A stretch of 13,918 nucleotides of DNA, taken from assembly GCA_039934875.1 (NCBI GenBank), contig JBDTLH010000278.1, positions 1-13,918 on the forward strand. The letters are read 5' to 3'. Shown here piece after piece: positions 1-7,324 of the stretch (the first letter of the stretch is position 1; each line of letters starts with the position of its first letter). The DNA is from JBDTLH01 sp039934875 (lineage in GTDB: Bacteria; Acidobacteriota; Terriglobia; Terriglobales; Acidobacteriaceae). The position numbers were made by a program, and so were the translations under genes. Below the pieces are notes generated by a model. The model saw nothing but the letters and a program-made list of their open reading frames with translations, was not told where the DNA came from and did no database searches.

Positions 1-145
1 CCGCAGTGAAGACGGAGAAGCCTTCCAGGTCGAGCAGGGTCTCGAGTGACTCGCGGATCGCGGCTTCATCGTCAATAATCAGGATCTTCGCGCCAATAGC
101 GGACTGGGTGTTCGCTGGGCGATGGAGGACGGCTGCGTTAGACAT
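1..145 (-). CDS. Response regulator, receiver domain N-terminus (partial, runs off the left edge)
   Basis: Reading the minus strand from ATG at 145-143 gives about 48 residues: a short tail (MSNAAVLHRPANTQSAIG) followed by the start of a CheY-like receiver fold. It shows beta-1 AKILIIDDE with the acidic pair (IDDE) and helix 1 AAIRESLETLLDLEGF, then strand 2 (SVFTA). The phosphoacceptor Asp lies beyond the window edge. The start codon lies inside the end of the upstream kinase gene (8-bp overlap, ATGTCTAA), and no Shine-Dalgarno sequence precedes it, which suggests translational coupling with the kinase. The receiver is therefore very likely the kinase's cognate partner. Receivers with such N-termini are often NtrC-type sigma-54 activators, but the output domain is not visible, so that remains a guess. 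Confidence 0.85.
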   Translation of the reverse strand, partial: MSNAAVLHRPANTQSAIGAKILIIDDEAAIRESLETLLDLEGFSVFTA

Positions 146-3044
146 GGGTCTTTACCGGCCGTAGTACAGGGAATTCGAGATGGAAGGTGGTGCCGTGGCC
201 AGGCTGGCTGTCCACGCGGATCTTGCCGGCGTGCTCCTGAATAATGCCGAAGCTGACGGCCAGGCCCAGCCCGGTGCCGCGTCGCTGGCCCTCTTTTGGA
301 TTTGTCTTGGTGGTGAAGAAAGGATCGTAGATGCGGGGCAGATGTTCTTTGGCGATGCCGCTGCCGGTATCGTTGATCTCCACGCCGACGTTGTTGCCGT
401 TCACCGTGTGGATGGTGAGAGTGCCGCCGCCGGGCATGGCGTCGCGTGCGTTGAGAAACAGATTGAGAAATACTTGTTGCAATTTGCCGGCGTTGCCATA
501 GATCAGCGGGAGGTCAGGATAGAAGTTGGGCTGAACACGGATCTGCGACATCTTCATCTGATGCTCCAGCATGTTAAGGGTATCGAGCAGGACCTTATTG
601 AGGTCTACTTCGCCGAATGCGGTGCCGCTGGTGCGGGAGAAATTCAACAGGCTATTCACAATCTCAGAGGCGCGAAAGGTCTGGCGGGTGATCTTGTCGA
701 GTAGAGGGGCGATGCGATCGTCATCCCTGGAGGGGTGCTGGGAGACGTGCTTCTGCAGCATCTGGGTGTAGCTGGAGATCACTGCCAGAGGAGTGTTGAC
801 CTCATGGGCGACGCCCGCGGCAAGCAGTCCGATGGAGGACATCTTCTCCGCCTGGGCAAGCTGCGATTCAAGATCGATGCGCTCGGTGATGTCGTCCACG
901 ATGATCAATCTGCCGACGATTTTGAATTCACGGGTCATTAAGGGAGCGATGGCGATGTTGGTGACCCGGGTGTCTCCGGCAAAGGTTGCGAGATGGAACT
1001 TGTAGAGGTTGTGGATGCCGGTTTCATTGCGGACACGGTAGAACTCTTCAAGGAAGGCGGGCGAGAAGAGCTCGCTCAAAGAGCGCCGCAGAGCACGCGC
1101 ACGGGGGGTAGCGTACATGACCTCCATCTGCGAGTTCCAGGACTCGATGCGGTCTTCAAGGTCCACGGCGAGAACGCCGACGCTGATGGACTCCACAATA
1201 TTTTCGTTGAAATCCTTCAGGCGCTCGTATTGAAGGGCCTTCTGCGCGAGCGACGCGTAGAGTTGCGCGTTCTGAATGGCGATGCCGATGTAGGAGGAGA
1301 GGGTCTCGAGCAGTTCGATGTCTTCGCTGGAGAGGAATTCACCGGAGGCGGACTTGCCGAGGCCAAGCACAGCGATAGTGCGGTTCTGCACCTGGCAGGG
1401 GATGTAGTAGTTGAGATCGAGCGTAGAGATCACCTGCTGGTCCGCGGGGGTGGCGCTGACCACGCGATGCGGGTTGTCATAGAAGACATGGCGGGCATCG
1501 TCGGCCCGGCGGGCGGCCTGCCCGGTAAGGAAGCTGAGATCGAGCTCATGGCGCGGCGCGATGCCGAAAGATTTGGCCAGCGCGAAACCGCTTCCGTCAC
1601 TCGCAGCCACAAAGATGGCGGCGCGGTTGACCAGCAGCGTGCGCGAGAGCCGGTCGATGACGGCGGTAAGCATCGCGGGAAGGTCGGTTTCGGAGTTGAG
1701 ATCGCGTCCGAATTCGATCAGTGTATGGCGATAGTCGTAACGCGTCTTGTAGAAGATGCGGTCCACGCGTGCCTGAATCAGGCGCTTGACGGGATCGAAG
1801 AGCAGGGCGGTGATGGCGATGGCAGCCATCAAGCCCCAGGGTCCCGCGCTGGGCATACGGGCATGGACGAGGCCGGCGGCGATGCCGATCCCGCCGAAGT
1901 AGAGGCCGGCGATGCAGGCCATGGCGAGCGTGTAGGTCATGCCGCGCTTGAAGATGAGGTCCACGTCCATGAGGCGGAAGCGGACGATGGCGTAACCGAA
2001 GGTGAGGGGCAGGAAGATGAGCGAGAGAAAGCTGAACTGCATGGCCGCTGTGGGGACGATCCCCAGCAGGTAAGGGAAGACGTAGAAGAGGGTGAAAGGA
2101 GCCAGCGCCAGCACCGTGCCGCGAGTGATCCAGCGCATCTGCTGGCGTTGCAGCGGGCTCTCGGAGTTGCGGTAGGTGTGATACAAGACCGCGGCCGCGA
2201 TCCAGAAATAGACGACCAGATAGAACATCTGCAAGCGGTCGAGGTTGAAGCGCAGCAGTTCGGTCGCCTGTAACCGGCTGATGGCAGTGATTTGTACCGC
2301 CATTAGCAATGCCGCGGGCACATAAATGGAGATGACCGCCCAGCGATGCCGCGCCCAGGCCTTGACCTCAGGGAAGGTCAGAGTGAAGTGAAGGAACAGC
2401 GCGGGCTGCAATAGCCATGCAGCGATGTTGCACCAATAGATCGTCCAGTCGAAGGAGTTCAGCTTGCCGGTGTACTTGAAGGAATACGAGATGAACGAGA
2501 CGAGGCAGAAGAGATAGAAATGCAGCGATTTGGGAGCGGTCCAGCGGCGGAAGAGGACGTAGAGGCCGATGCCGAGGTAGATGAGGGCGATCAGGCGCAA
2601 TCCCGCGTTCAGGGAGCGGTCGGCGGGAACGGTGATCACCTGCACATCCAGCTTCACGCCATCACGCTGCAGGGTATAGGTGATCTCGCGGTAGATGCCG
2701 GAGCCGAAGCGGGCGCGACTGAGGGCAGCCGAGTTATTCACCTCATGCGCATTGACTTGCAGCAGAATGTCGCCGCGCTTGATGCCGGCTTTTTCTCCGG
2801 GTCCGGAGGCGCTGACGTTGCGGGCCTGCAAATGGCCATTGCTTTCGAGCCACCAGACGCCGTCGTCGGGAACGCTATAACGATGCTCCGATTCGAAGTT
2901 TAGCCAGGCCAGAGAAGCCGCCGCGATCGTGAGTATCGCGAGCAGAACCGCTGTGGTGCGTACCTGAAAATCGCGTGGCATGGGATCAGCCCGCAGGAGT
3001 TGTCCCACAGGGTTCCCTATTCTGGATTGCACGTCAAGTGCCAT
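138..3044 (-). CDS. Membrane sensor histidine kinase with PDZ, multi-TM, GAF and PAS domains
   Basis: A 968-residue sensor kinase that would autophosphorylate on His and pass phosphate to the overlapping response regulator. Domains in order: TM helix about 30-49; a PDZ-like domain about 60-135 with the GPGEKAGIKRGDILLQVN core, predicted periplasmic; a block of seven to nine TM helices about 148-416; a GAF domain about 440-600; a PAS domain about 612-720 ending in VDDITER. The kinase core follows: H-box GVAHEVNTP with H747, N-box NLFLNARDA near N865, G1 box DTGSGIA at 892-898, F-box DPFFTTK near 907-913 and G2 box GTGLGL at 923-928. All catalytic boxes are intact. No fused receiver follows. 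No strong Shine-Dalgarno precedes the ATG at 3044; M22 is an in-frame alternative but would shorten the cytoplasmic lead before TM1. The signal sensed is unknown. Confidence 0.93.
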   Translation of the reverse strand: MALDVQSRIGNPVGQLLRADPMPRDFQVRTTAVLLAILTIAAASLAWLNFESEHRYSVPDDGVWWLESNGHLQARNVSASGPGEKAGIKRGDILLQVNAHEVNNSAALSRARFGSGIYREITYTLQRDGVKLDVQVITVPADRSLNAGLRLIALIYLGIGLYVLFRRWTAPKSLHFYLFCLVSFISYSFKYTGKLNSFDWTIYWCNIAAWLLQPALFLHFTLTFPEVKAWARHRWAVISIYVPAALLMAVQITAISRLQATELLRFNLDRLQMFYLVVYFWIAAAVLYHTYRNSESPLQRQQMRWITRGTVLALAPFTLFYVFPYLLGIVPTAAMQFSFLSLIFLPLTFGYAIVRFRLMDVDLIFKRGMTYTLAMACIAGLYFGGIGIAAGLVHARMPSAGPWGLMAAIAITALLFDPVKRLIQARVDRIFYKTRYDYRHTLIEFGRDLNSETDLPAMLTAVIDRLSRTLLVNRAAIFVAASDGSGFALAKSFGIAPRHELDLSFLTGQAARRADDARHVFYDNPHRVVSATPADQQVISTLDLNYYIPCQVQNRTIAVLGLGKSASGEFLSSEDIELLETLSSYIGIAIQNAQLYASLAQKALQYERLKDFNENIVESISVGVLAVDLEDRIESWNSQMEVMYATPRARALRRSLSELFSPAFLEEFYRVRNETGIHNLYKFHLATFAGDTRVTNIAIAPLMTREFKIVGRLIIVDDITERIDLESQLAQAEKMSSIGLLAAGVAHEVNTPLAVISSYTQMLQKHVSQHPSRDDDRIAPLLDKITRQTFRASEIVNSLLNFSRTSGTAFGEVDLNKVLLDTLNMLEHQMKMSQIRVQPNFYPDLPLIYGNAGKLQQVFLNLFLNARDAMPGGGTLTIHTVNGNNVGVEINDTGSGIAKEHLPRIYDPFFTTKTNPKEGQRRGTGLGLAVSFGIIQEHAGKIRVDSQPGHGTTFHLEFPVLRPVKTHV

Positions 3045-3135
3045 TTATTCCAAACTCAGAAGATTTGCTAAATGGCTTGCTTGTTAGCCACTTAGGAACA
3101 TTATATTAGGCAGAGTCTCGCGGAATATACAAAAA
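3045..3135. promoter_or_regulatory. Divergent intergenic region between the kinase and the F0 gene cluster
   Basis: A 91-bp AT-rich spacer separating the leftward kinase gene from the rightward atp genes, so it must hold promoters for both or be read through. On the plus strand TATATT at 3102-3107 is a good minus-10 match. Possible minus-35 elements TTGCTT (3077-3082) and TTGTTA (3081-3086) have non-ideal spacings of 19 and 15 bp. Assignment is by eye only. Confidence 0.4.
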
Positions 3136-3642
3136 ATGGAAGGTAACGGGTTGGCATTACTGGATTTGGAATCCTCTGCAAATCGTAAAACCAAGGGCGG
3201 ATCTCTGGCCAGGGCGGTTTGCGCCCGCTCTGTTAACCTCATATATCGGCCTGTGCTCAGCGAATCCTTTTCCGACCGCATCCTCACTCGCGTATGGATG
3301 ATCTCCGCCGTGGTCTCGCTCGCTGTGGCAATTGCTTTGTGGATCAAATTCGGCGCCACCTTTGCCCTGAGTTTCCTGCTGGGCGCGGTTGCCGCCATCG
3401 TCAACCTGCGATGGCTGGAATCCTCGGTCCGGCGTATGACCGGAGAGGATTACGTACCCGGCAAACGCCTCCGCCTCTGGCCCAAAATGCTGCTCCGGTA
3501 CGCCTTTCTTGGAGCGATTGCCTATGTTATCTTTAAGGGTTACTTCCTGAGTGTCAGCGCGCTACTGGCCGGACTTTTCGTTCCTATTGCCGCGCTCATG
3601 CTCGAGGCGGCGTACGAACTCGTTCTCGCTTTGAAATCCTGA
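3136..3642 (+). CDS. atpI: ATP synthase protein I-like membrane protein
   Basis: A small membrane protein directly ahead of subunits a and c, where AtpI-type proteins sit. In known systems AtpI assists c-ring assembly or stability. Four hydrophobic helices are visible at about 52-72, 74-93, 117-135 and 138-163. The first pair is followed by a basic loop (SSVRRMTGEDYVPGKRLRL), matching the two-hairpin layout of the ATP_synt_I family. The start is uncertain. ATG 3136 has no Shine-Dalgarno. TTG at 3151 (residue 6) is preceded by GGAAGG at 3138-3143 with 7-nt spacing. GTG at 3253 (residue 40) would give 129 residues, nearer the usual family length; the first 40 residues are not membrane-like. Identification rests on topology and position rather than a diagnostic motif. 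Confidence 0.75.
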   Translation: MEGNGLALLDLESSANRKTKGGSLARAVCARSVNLIYRPVLSESFSDRILTRVWMISAVVSLAVAIALWIKFGATFALSFLLGAVAAIVNLRWLESSVRRMTGEDYVPGKRLRLWPKMLLRYAFLGAIAYVIFKGYFLSVSALLAGLFVPIAALMLEAAYELVLALKS

Positions 3643-3708
3643 TCGGCGAAGACGCAGGCTGACCGAATCTACCTCGCGACTGCGCGACTTTCGTGACTTC
3701 GAGACCCT

Positions 3709-4470
3709 ATGGAACAACTCTGGTTTACCGCACTACTGAATCGTGTCTTCAACGCACCGGCAAACGCTGTGCTCAATGCCGTGCATATGCCAGCCAGGAA
3801 CGCGGCGCAACCCATGACCAATGCTTTCGCGATGGAACTGATCGTCGTTGGATTGCTGGTCCTGTTTTTTCTGGTCGTGCGCGCGTCTCTCTCTGTCGAA
3901 AAGCCAGGGCATATTCAGCATCTCGCCGAATCCATCCACGAATTCGCCAACGAACAATTCGTCGAGCCTGTCATCGGCCCCAACGGACATCCCTTCGTCC
4001 CCTTCCTAATCGCGCTCACCCTCTTCACCCTAGTCGGCAATCTGCTCGGCATTATTCCCGGCTTCGAATCCCCCACCGCCAGCTACGTCGTCCCCCTCGG
4101 GTGCGCCCTCTTCACCTTCTTCTACTATCATTTTCACGGCGTCCGCAAACAGGGCCCCTGGCATTACTTTCTTCACTTCTTCGGTCCCCAGGATCCTACC
4201 GTGCCCGCGGTGGTCCGCATCATGGCTTCGGCGTTGCTTTTCCCCATCGAAATAGTCTCCCACTGCGCGCGTATCATGTCGCTCTCGATTCGTCTTTATG
4301 CCAATATGCTGGCGGGCGATCTGGTGACGCTGGCGTTCTTTTCGCTGATCCCGATTGCCGTCCCGGTCATCTTCCTCGGCCTGCACATCGGCGTGGCGCT
4401 GATCCAGACGTATATCTTCTCGCTGCTTGCCGCTGTGTATCTGGCCGGCGCGGTGGCGGAGGAGCATTAG
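3709..4470 (+). CDS. atpB: F0F1 ATP synthase subunit a
   Basis: The 253-residue stator subunit a forms the two proton half-channels facing the c-ring. The diagnostic fourth-fifth helix region is intact: SLSIRLYANMLAGD carries the essential arginine R195 (equivalent to E. coli R210). The final helix GLHIGVALIQTYIFSLLAAVYL has the conserved Gln at 233. LTLFTLVGNLLGIIPGFESP (about 103-122), with N111, is the conserved second-helix signature. Hydrophobic segments lie near 42-58, 97-117, 123-142, 166-185, 204-223 and 226-248. The gene lies 66 bp after the atpI-like gene, on the same strand. ATG 3709 has only a weak upstream GAG, but the N-terminus fits family length. It is followed by a 184-bp structured spacer before atpE rather than tight coupling. 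Confidence 0.97.
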   Translation: MEQLWFTALLNRVFNAPANAVLNAVHMPARNAAQPMTNAFAMELIVVGLLVLFFLVVRASLSVEKPGHIQHLAESIHEFANEQFVEPVIGPNGHPFVPFLIALTLFTLVGNLLGIIPGFESPTASYVVPLGCALFTFFYYHFHGVRKQGPWHYFLHFFGPQDPTVPAVVRIMASALLFPIEIVSHCARIMSLSIRLYANMLAGDLVTLAFFSLIPIAVPVIFLGLHIGVALIQTYIFSLLAAVYLAGAVAEEH

Positions 4471-4582
4471 AAAGCTGCTGGCGGCTGGCTATTAGCTGCT
4501 GGCAGGAAGAAGAGTAGATTTTGCTGGAAGCAGGCGACTGGAACCCTTATAGGAGCCAGAAGCTAGCGGCCAGCAGCTAGAC
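4471..4582. repeat. Imperfect inverted repeat in the atpB-atpE spacer
   Basis: AGCTGCTGGCGGCTGGCT at 4473-4490 is matched by the reverse complement of 4561-4578 at 16 of 18 positions. One of the two mismatches becomes a G-U pair in RNA, so an 18-bp stem enclosing about 70 nt is possible. The 10-mer AGCTGCTGGC also recurs at 4494-4503, giving an alternative stem with 4569-4578 (its exact complement). The wording (GCCAGAA, then CAGC/GCTAG units) resembles the spacer at 11869-11909, suggesting a dispersed extragenic element. It starts directly after the atpB stop codon. Confidence 0.7.
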
Positions 4583-4643
4583 CTGCAGCGTGAGGCCGTC
4601 AGCACGGTGAACGGCAACCACCTCCTGGAGGACCATTGATAAC

Positions 4644-4650
4644 AAAGGAG
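4644..4650 (+). promoter_or_regulatory. Strong ribosome binding site of atpE with an upstream complementary CTCCT
   Basis: AAAGGAG lies 4 nt before ATG 4655 and 7 nt before ATG 4658. It fixes the start at one of these two codons and so makes the N-terminal extension of subunit c real. CTCCT at 4622-4626 is complementary to AGGAG at 4646-4650 and could mask the site, but it could equally pair with the adjacent GGAGG at 4627-4631. Confidence 0.7.
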
Positions 4651-4654
4651 AAAC

Positions 4655-4978
4655 ATGATGCGTAAATCAACTATTCTGTTCGTCTCGATGGCAGCGTTGC
4701 TGCTCGCGACGCCAGTATTCGCCCAAGGCTCGGATGCCGCCGCAGCCGCCGCTTCCATGCACCAGAGCTGGGTCGCCATCACCTCCGGCTTCGCGCTGGC
4801 TCTCGCGGCGGGCCTCGCCGCCCTCGGACAGGGCCGCATAGCCGGCTCCGCCGCCGAAGCCATTGCTCGCAACCCCGGAGCACGCTCCGGCATTCAGTTC
4901 GCTCTCATCCTGGGACTCGCCTTTACCGAATCCCTCGTGCTCTTCACCTTCGCAATGATTTTTGCCAAGGTGAGCTAA
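4655..4978 (+). CDS. atpE: F0F1 ATP synthase subunit c with an N-terminal signal-peptide-like extension
   Basis: Subunit c, the proteolipid of the rotary ring. It is 107 residues long against about 75-90 usually; the extra length is N-terminal. Residues 1-23 look like a cleavable signal peptide (RK, then ILFVSMAALLLATPVFA, with an A-x-A-like site before QG). The mature part has helix 1 (about 38-63) with ALGQG (Q59), the polar loop ARNPGARSG (71-79) and helix 2 with GLAFTESLVLFTF. E92 there is the ion-binding carboxylate, followed by S93. Both termini of a c-subunit face the periplasm, so signal cleavage is topologically reasonable. The strong Shine-Dalgarno sequence before ATG 4655/4658 supports this start over the internal Met35. 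A terminator follows within 20 bp, ending the cluster. Confidence 0.96.
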   Translation: MMRKSTILFVSMAALLLATPVFAQGSDAAAAAASMHQSWVAITSGFALALAAGLAALGQGRIAGSAAEAIARNPGARSGIQFALILGLAFTESLVLFTFAMIFAKVS

Positions 4979-4995
4979 GCATTCGACGACATTTG

Positions 4996-5026
4996 ACGAA
5001 ACCCCACCCTTGCGGTGGGGTTTCGT
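4996..5026 (+). terminator. Hairpin terminator after atpE
   Basis: A perfect inverted repeat, 4996-5008 (AcGAAACCCCACC in sense) with 5014-5026, forms a 13-bp GC-rich stem with a 5-nt loop (CTTGC). The 3' arm ends in TTTCGTT, a short, interrupted U-run. It sits 18 bp after the atpE stop and 43 bp before the next start, so it isolates the F0 genes from the AhpD-like gene. Confidence 0.88.
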
Positions 5027-5068
5027 TCGACAATCTCATATCCATAATCTGAAAATTGAGGAGTCAGC

Positions 5069-5368
5069 GTGTACGACAAAAAGAACCTCGCTAAACTCAA
5101 GGACCTTGATGCCAATGCACCCGAGGCGATGAAAGCATTCTGGGCTTTTGACAAAGCGGCGATGGCAGACGGAGCCATCCCGGTCAAATACAAGGAGTTG
5201 ATGGCCCTTGCCGTGGCTTTGACGACGCAGTGTCCCTACTGCATCGAGATTCATGCCGGCAAAGCGCGTGCCGCTGGAGCGTCGGACCAGGAGATCGCCG
5301 AAGTCGTAACGGTCGCCGCGGCGCTTCGCGCGGGCGCCGCCATTACGCACGGCAGCCACGCCATTTAA
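5069..5368 (+). CDS. AhpD-like / carboxymuconolactone decarboxylase family protein
   Basis: A 99-residue all-helical protein with the AhpD-type redox motif E-X11-C-X2-C-X3-H: E43, C55, C58 and H62 within TTQCPYCIEIHAGKA. In AhpD the two cysteines and the histidine carry peroxidase or disulfide-reductase chemistry in antioxidant defence. Members of this short single-domain group are usually oligomeric, with unassigned substrates, so the specific role here is open. GTG 5069 is chosen because GAGGAG (5058-5063) lies 5 nt upstream and the helical N-terminus MYDKKNLAKLKDLD follows. The gene is monocistronic: a terminator lies ahead of it and acs converges on it, the two stop codons being only 3 nt apart with no terminator between. 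Transcripts from the two genes probably overlap as antisense. Confidence 0.9.
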   Translation: MYDKKNLAKLKDLDANAPEAMKAFWAFDKAAMADGAIPVKYKELMALAVALTTQCPYCIEIHAGKARAAGASDQEIAEVVTVAAALRAGAAITHGSHAI

Positions 5369-5371
5369 ACT

Positions 5372-7324
5372 TTACTCTTCCTCCTGCCGCAGACTCGCCA
5401 GCACGGAAAAATCCTCGAGCGTCGAGGTGTCTCCTTTGATTTCGCTGCCCATGGCTAGCTCGCGCAGCAGGCGGCGCATGATCTTGCCGCTGCGGGTTTT
5501 GGGAAGCGCGTCGGTGAAGCGTATGTCGTCGGGCCTTGCCAGTGCGCCAATCTCTTTGGCGACCCACTCGCGCAGTTCGTCTTTCATCTCCGGACCGGGC
5601 TTGTAGCCGGCTTCGAGGGTGACGAAGGCGGCGATCGCCTGCCCTTTGAGATCGTCGGGACGGCCCACTACCGCGGCCTCCGCGACTTTAGGATGCGCGA
5701 CCAGAGCGGATTCGACCTCCATGGTGCCGAGGCGGTGGCCGGAGACGTTGATTACATCATCGACGCGTCCCATGATCCAGTAGTAGCCGTCTTTATCCCG
5801 CCGTGCTCCATCGCCGGTGAAGTAGTAGCCGGGGATGTCGCTCCAGTATTGCTTCTCAAATCGGTCGGGATCGCCGTAGATAGTGCGCGCCATCGCGGGC
5901 CAGGGATGCTTGAGCACCAGCAGTCCACCCGATCCGAGTGGGACGGATTTGCCGTCGCGCGCGACCACATCGGGGAAGACGCCAGGCAAGGGAAGCGTGC
6001 CGGAGCCGGGCTTGGTGGGGGTCGCGCCGGGAAGCGGAGAGATCATGATCATCCCCGTTTCGGTTTGCCACCAGGTATCGACGATAGGGCAGCGGTTGTG
6101 GCCGATGACGTCGCGATACCACATCCACGCCTCAGGGTTGATTGGTTCGCCGACCGTACCCAGCAGGCGCAGCGAATCGAGTCGGTATTTGCGCGGAAAG
6201 CCTTCGCCCCACTTGATGAAGGCGCGGATCGCGGTAGGCGCGGTGTAGAGGATGTTGACGCCGTGACGGTCGATGATGTCCCAGAAGCGCCCGAAATCAG
6301 GATGATTAGGCGCGCCCTCATACATCAGCGAGGTCGCCCCGTTCTGCAGCGGCCCGTAGATAACATAGGAGTGTCCGGTGACCCAGCCGATGTCGGCGGT
6401 GCACCAATACACGTCAGTGTCCTTGAGATCGAAGACCAGCTTGGTGGTGTAATACGCGCCGACGGAATAACCTCCCGTCGTATGCAGAATGCCCTTCGGC
6501 TTACCTGTCGTACCTGAAGTGTAGAGGATGAAGAGCGGGTGTTCCGAATCGAGTTCGGCGGCAGGGCACTCGGTCGAAGCAGTGGACATGAGTTCATGCC
6601 ACCAATGATCGCGCCCGGCGGCCATATGCGTCTTAGTGCCGGTTCGCCGATAGCAGACCACCTGCTCGACGGTGGGACAGTTGACCAGCGCCTCATCCAC
6701 CGTCTTCTTGAGCGGAACCTCTTTGCCACGGCGATAACTGGCGTCCTGGGTGATGACAGCGACACATTTGGCGTCGTTGATGCGATCGACCAGCGCGTTA
6801 GCGGAAAAGCCGCCGAAGATAACGGAGTGGACCGCGCCGATCCGCGCACATGCCAACAGCGCAATCGCGAGCTCCGGACACATGCCCATGTAAACCGCGA
6901 CAGTGTCTCCTGATTTCACGCCGAGTGATTTCAGGACGTTCGAGAACTTGCATACCTCGATATAAAGCTGCTGATAAGTAAGCGTGCGGAGCTCGCCCGG
7001 CTCGCCCTCCCAGATGAGCGCTGCCTTGTTGCGCCGCCAGGTCGCAAGATGGCGGTCGAGGCAGTTGTAGGAGAGGTTGATCTTGCCATCGACAAACCAC
7101 TTCGCCCAGGGCAGTTGCCATTCGAGCACCTTCGACCAGGGCTTGAACCAGTGCAGTTCGCCTGCGATCTCCGCCCAGAAAGCCTGCGGATCGGCTTCGG
7201 ACTTTTCATAGAGGGCGCGATATTCCTCCATGCTCTTGATGGACGCCTGCGCGGCGAATGCGGCCGGCGGCGCGAAGACGCGGTCTTCGCGCAGGACGGA
7301 ATCGAAGTGTTGGGAGCTGGCCAC
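5372..7324 (-). CDS. acs: Acetyl-CoA synthetase (AMP-forming)
   Basis: Activates acetate with ATP and CoA to acetyl-CoA via acetyl-AMP, in the cytoplasm. The 650-residue length matches Acs (about 650). Motifs are complete: ATP-binding YTSGTTGKPKG (268-278), YWCTADIGWVTGHSY (306-320), GEPINPEAW (392-400), and DTWWQTETG (416-424) whose Trp pocket restricts the acyl chain to acetate. YFTGDGARRDKDGYYW (501-516), the GRVDDVINVSGHRLG hinge (519-533) and PKTRSGKIMRR (608-618) with catalytic K614, the lysine reversibly acetylated in characterised Acs enzymes, are also present. The start is GTG at 7324, with AAAGGA about 10 nt upstream; Met32 is the next ATG but would remove part of the conserved N-terminal domain. 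It is divergent from nuoI and convergent with the AhpD-like gene, so is probably monocistronic. Confidence 0.97.
   Translation of the reverse strand: MASSQHFDSVLREDRVFAPPAAFAAQASIKSMEEYRALYEKSEADPQAFWAEIAGELHWFKPWSKVLEWQLPWAKWFVDGKINLSYNCLDRHLATWRRNKAALIWEGEPGELRTLTYQQLYIEVCKFSNVLKSLGVKSGDTVAVYMGMCPELAIALLACARIGAVHSVIFGGFSANALVDRINDAKCVAVITQDASYRRGKEVPLKKTVDEALVNCPTVEQVVCYRRTGTKTHMAAGRDHWWHELMSTASTECPAAELDSEHPLFILYTSGTTGKPKGILHTTGGYSVGAYYTTKLVFDLKDTDVYWCTADIGWVTGHSYVIYGPLQNGATSLMYEGAPNHPDFGRFWDIIDRHGVNILYTAPTAIRAFIKWGEGFPRKYRLDSLRLLGTVGEPINPEAWMWYRDVIGHNRCPIVDTWWQTETGMIMISPLPGATPTKPGSGTLPLPGVFPDVVARDGKSVPLGSGGLLVLKHPWPAMARTIYGDPDRFEKQYWSDIPGYYFTGDGARRDKDGYYWIMGRVDDVINVSGHRLGTMEVESALVAHPKVAEAAVVGRPDDLKGQAIAAFVTLEAGYKPGPEMKDELREWVAKEIGALARPDDIRFTDALPKTRSGKIMRRLLRELAMGSEIKGDTSTLEDFSVLASLRQEEE

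Noticed and set aside
993..2273. Long plus-strand open frame (426 codons) opposite the histidine kinase
   Set aside because: It is antisense to intact kinase domains, has low-complexity Asp/Glu/Gly/Ala/Val composition typical of a GC-rich shadow frame, and shows no recognisable domain.
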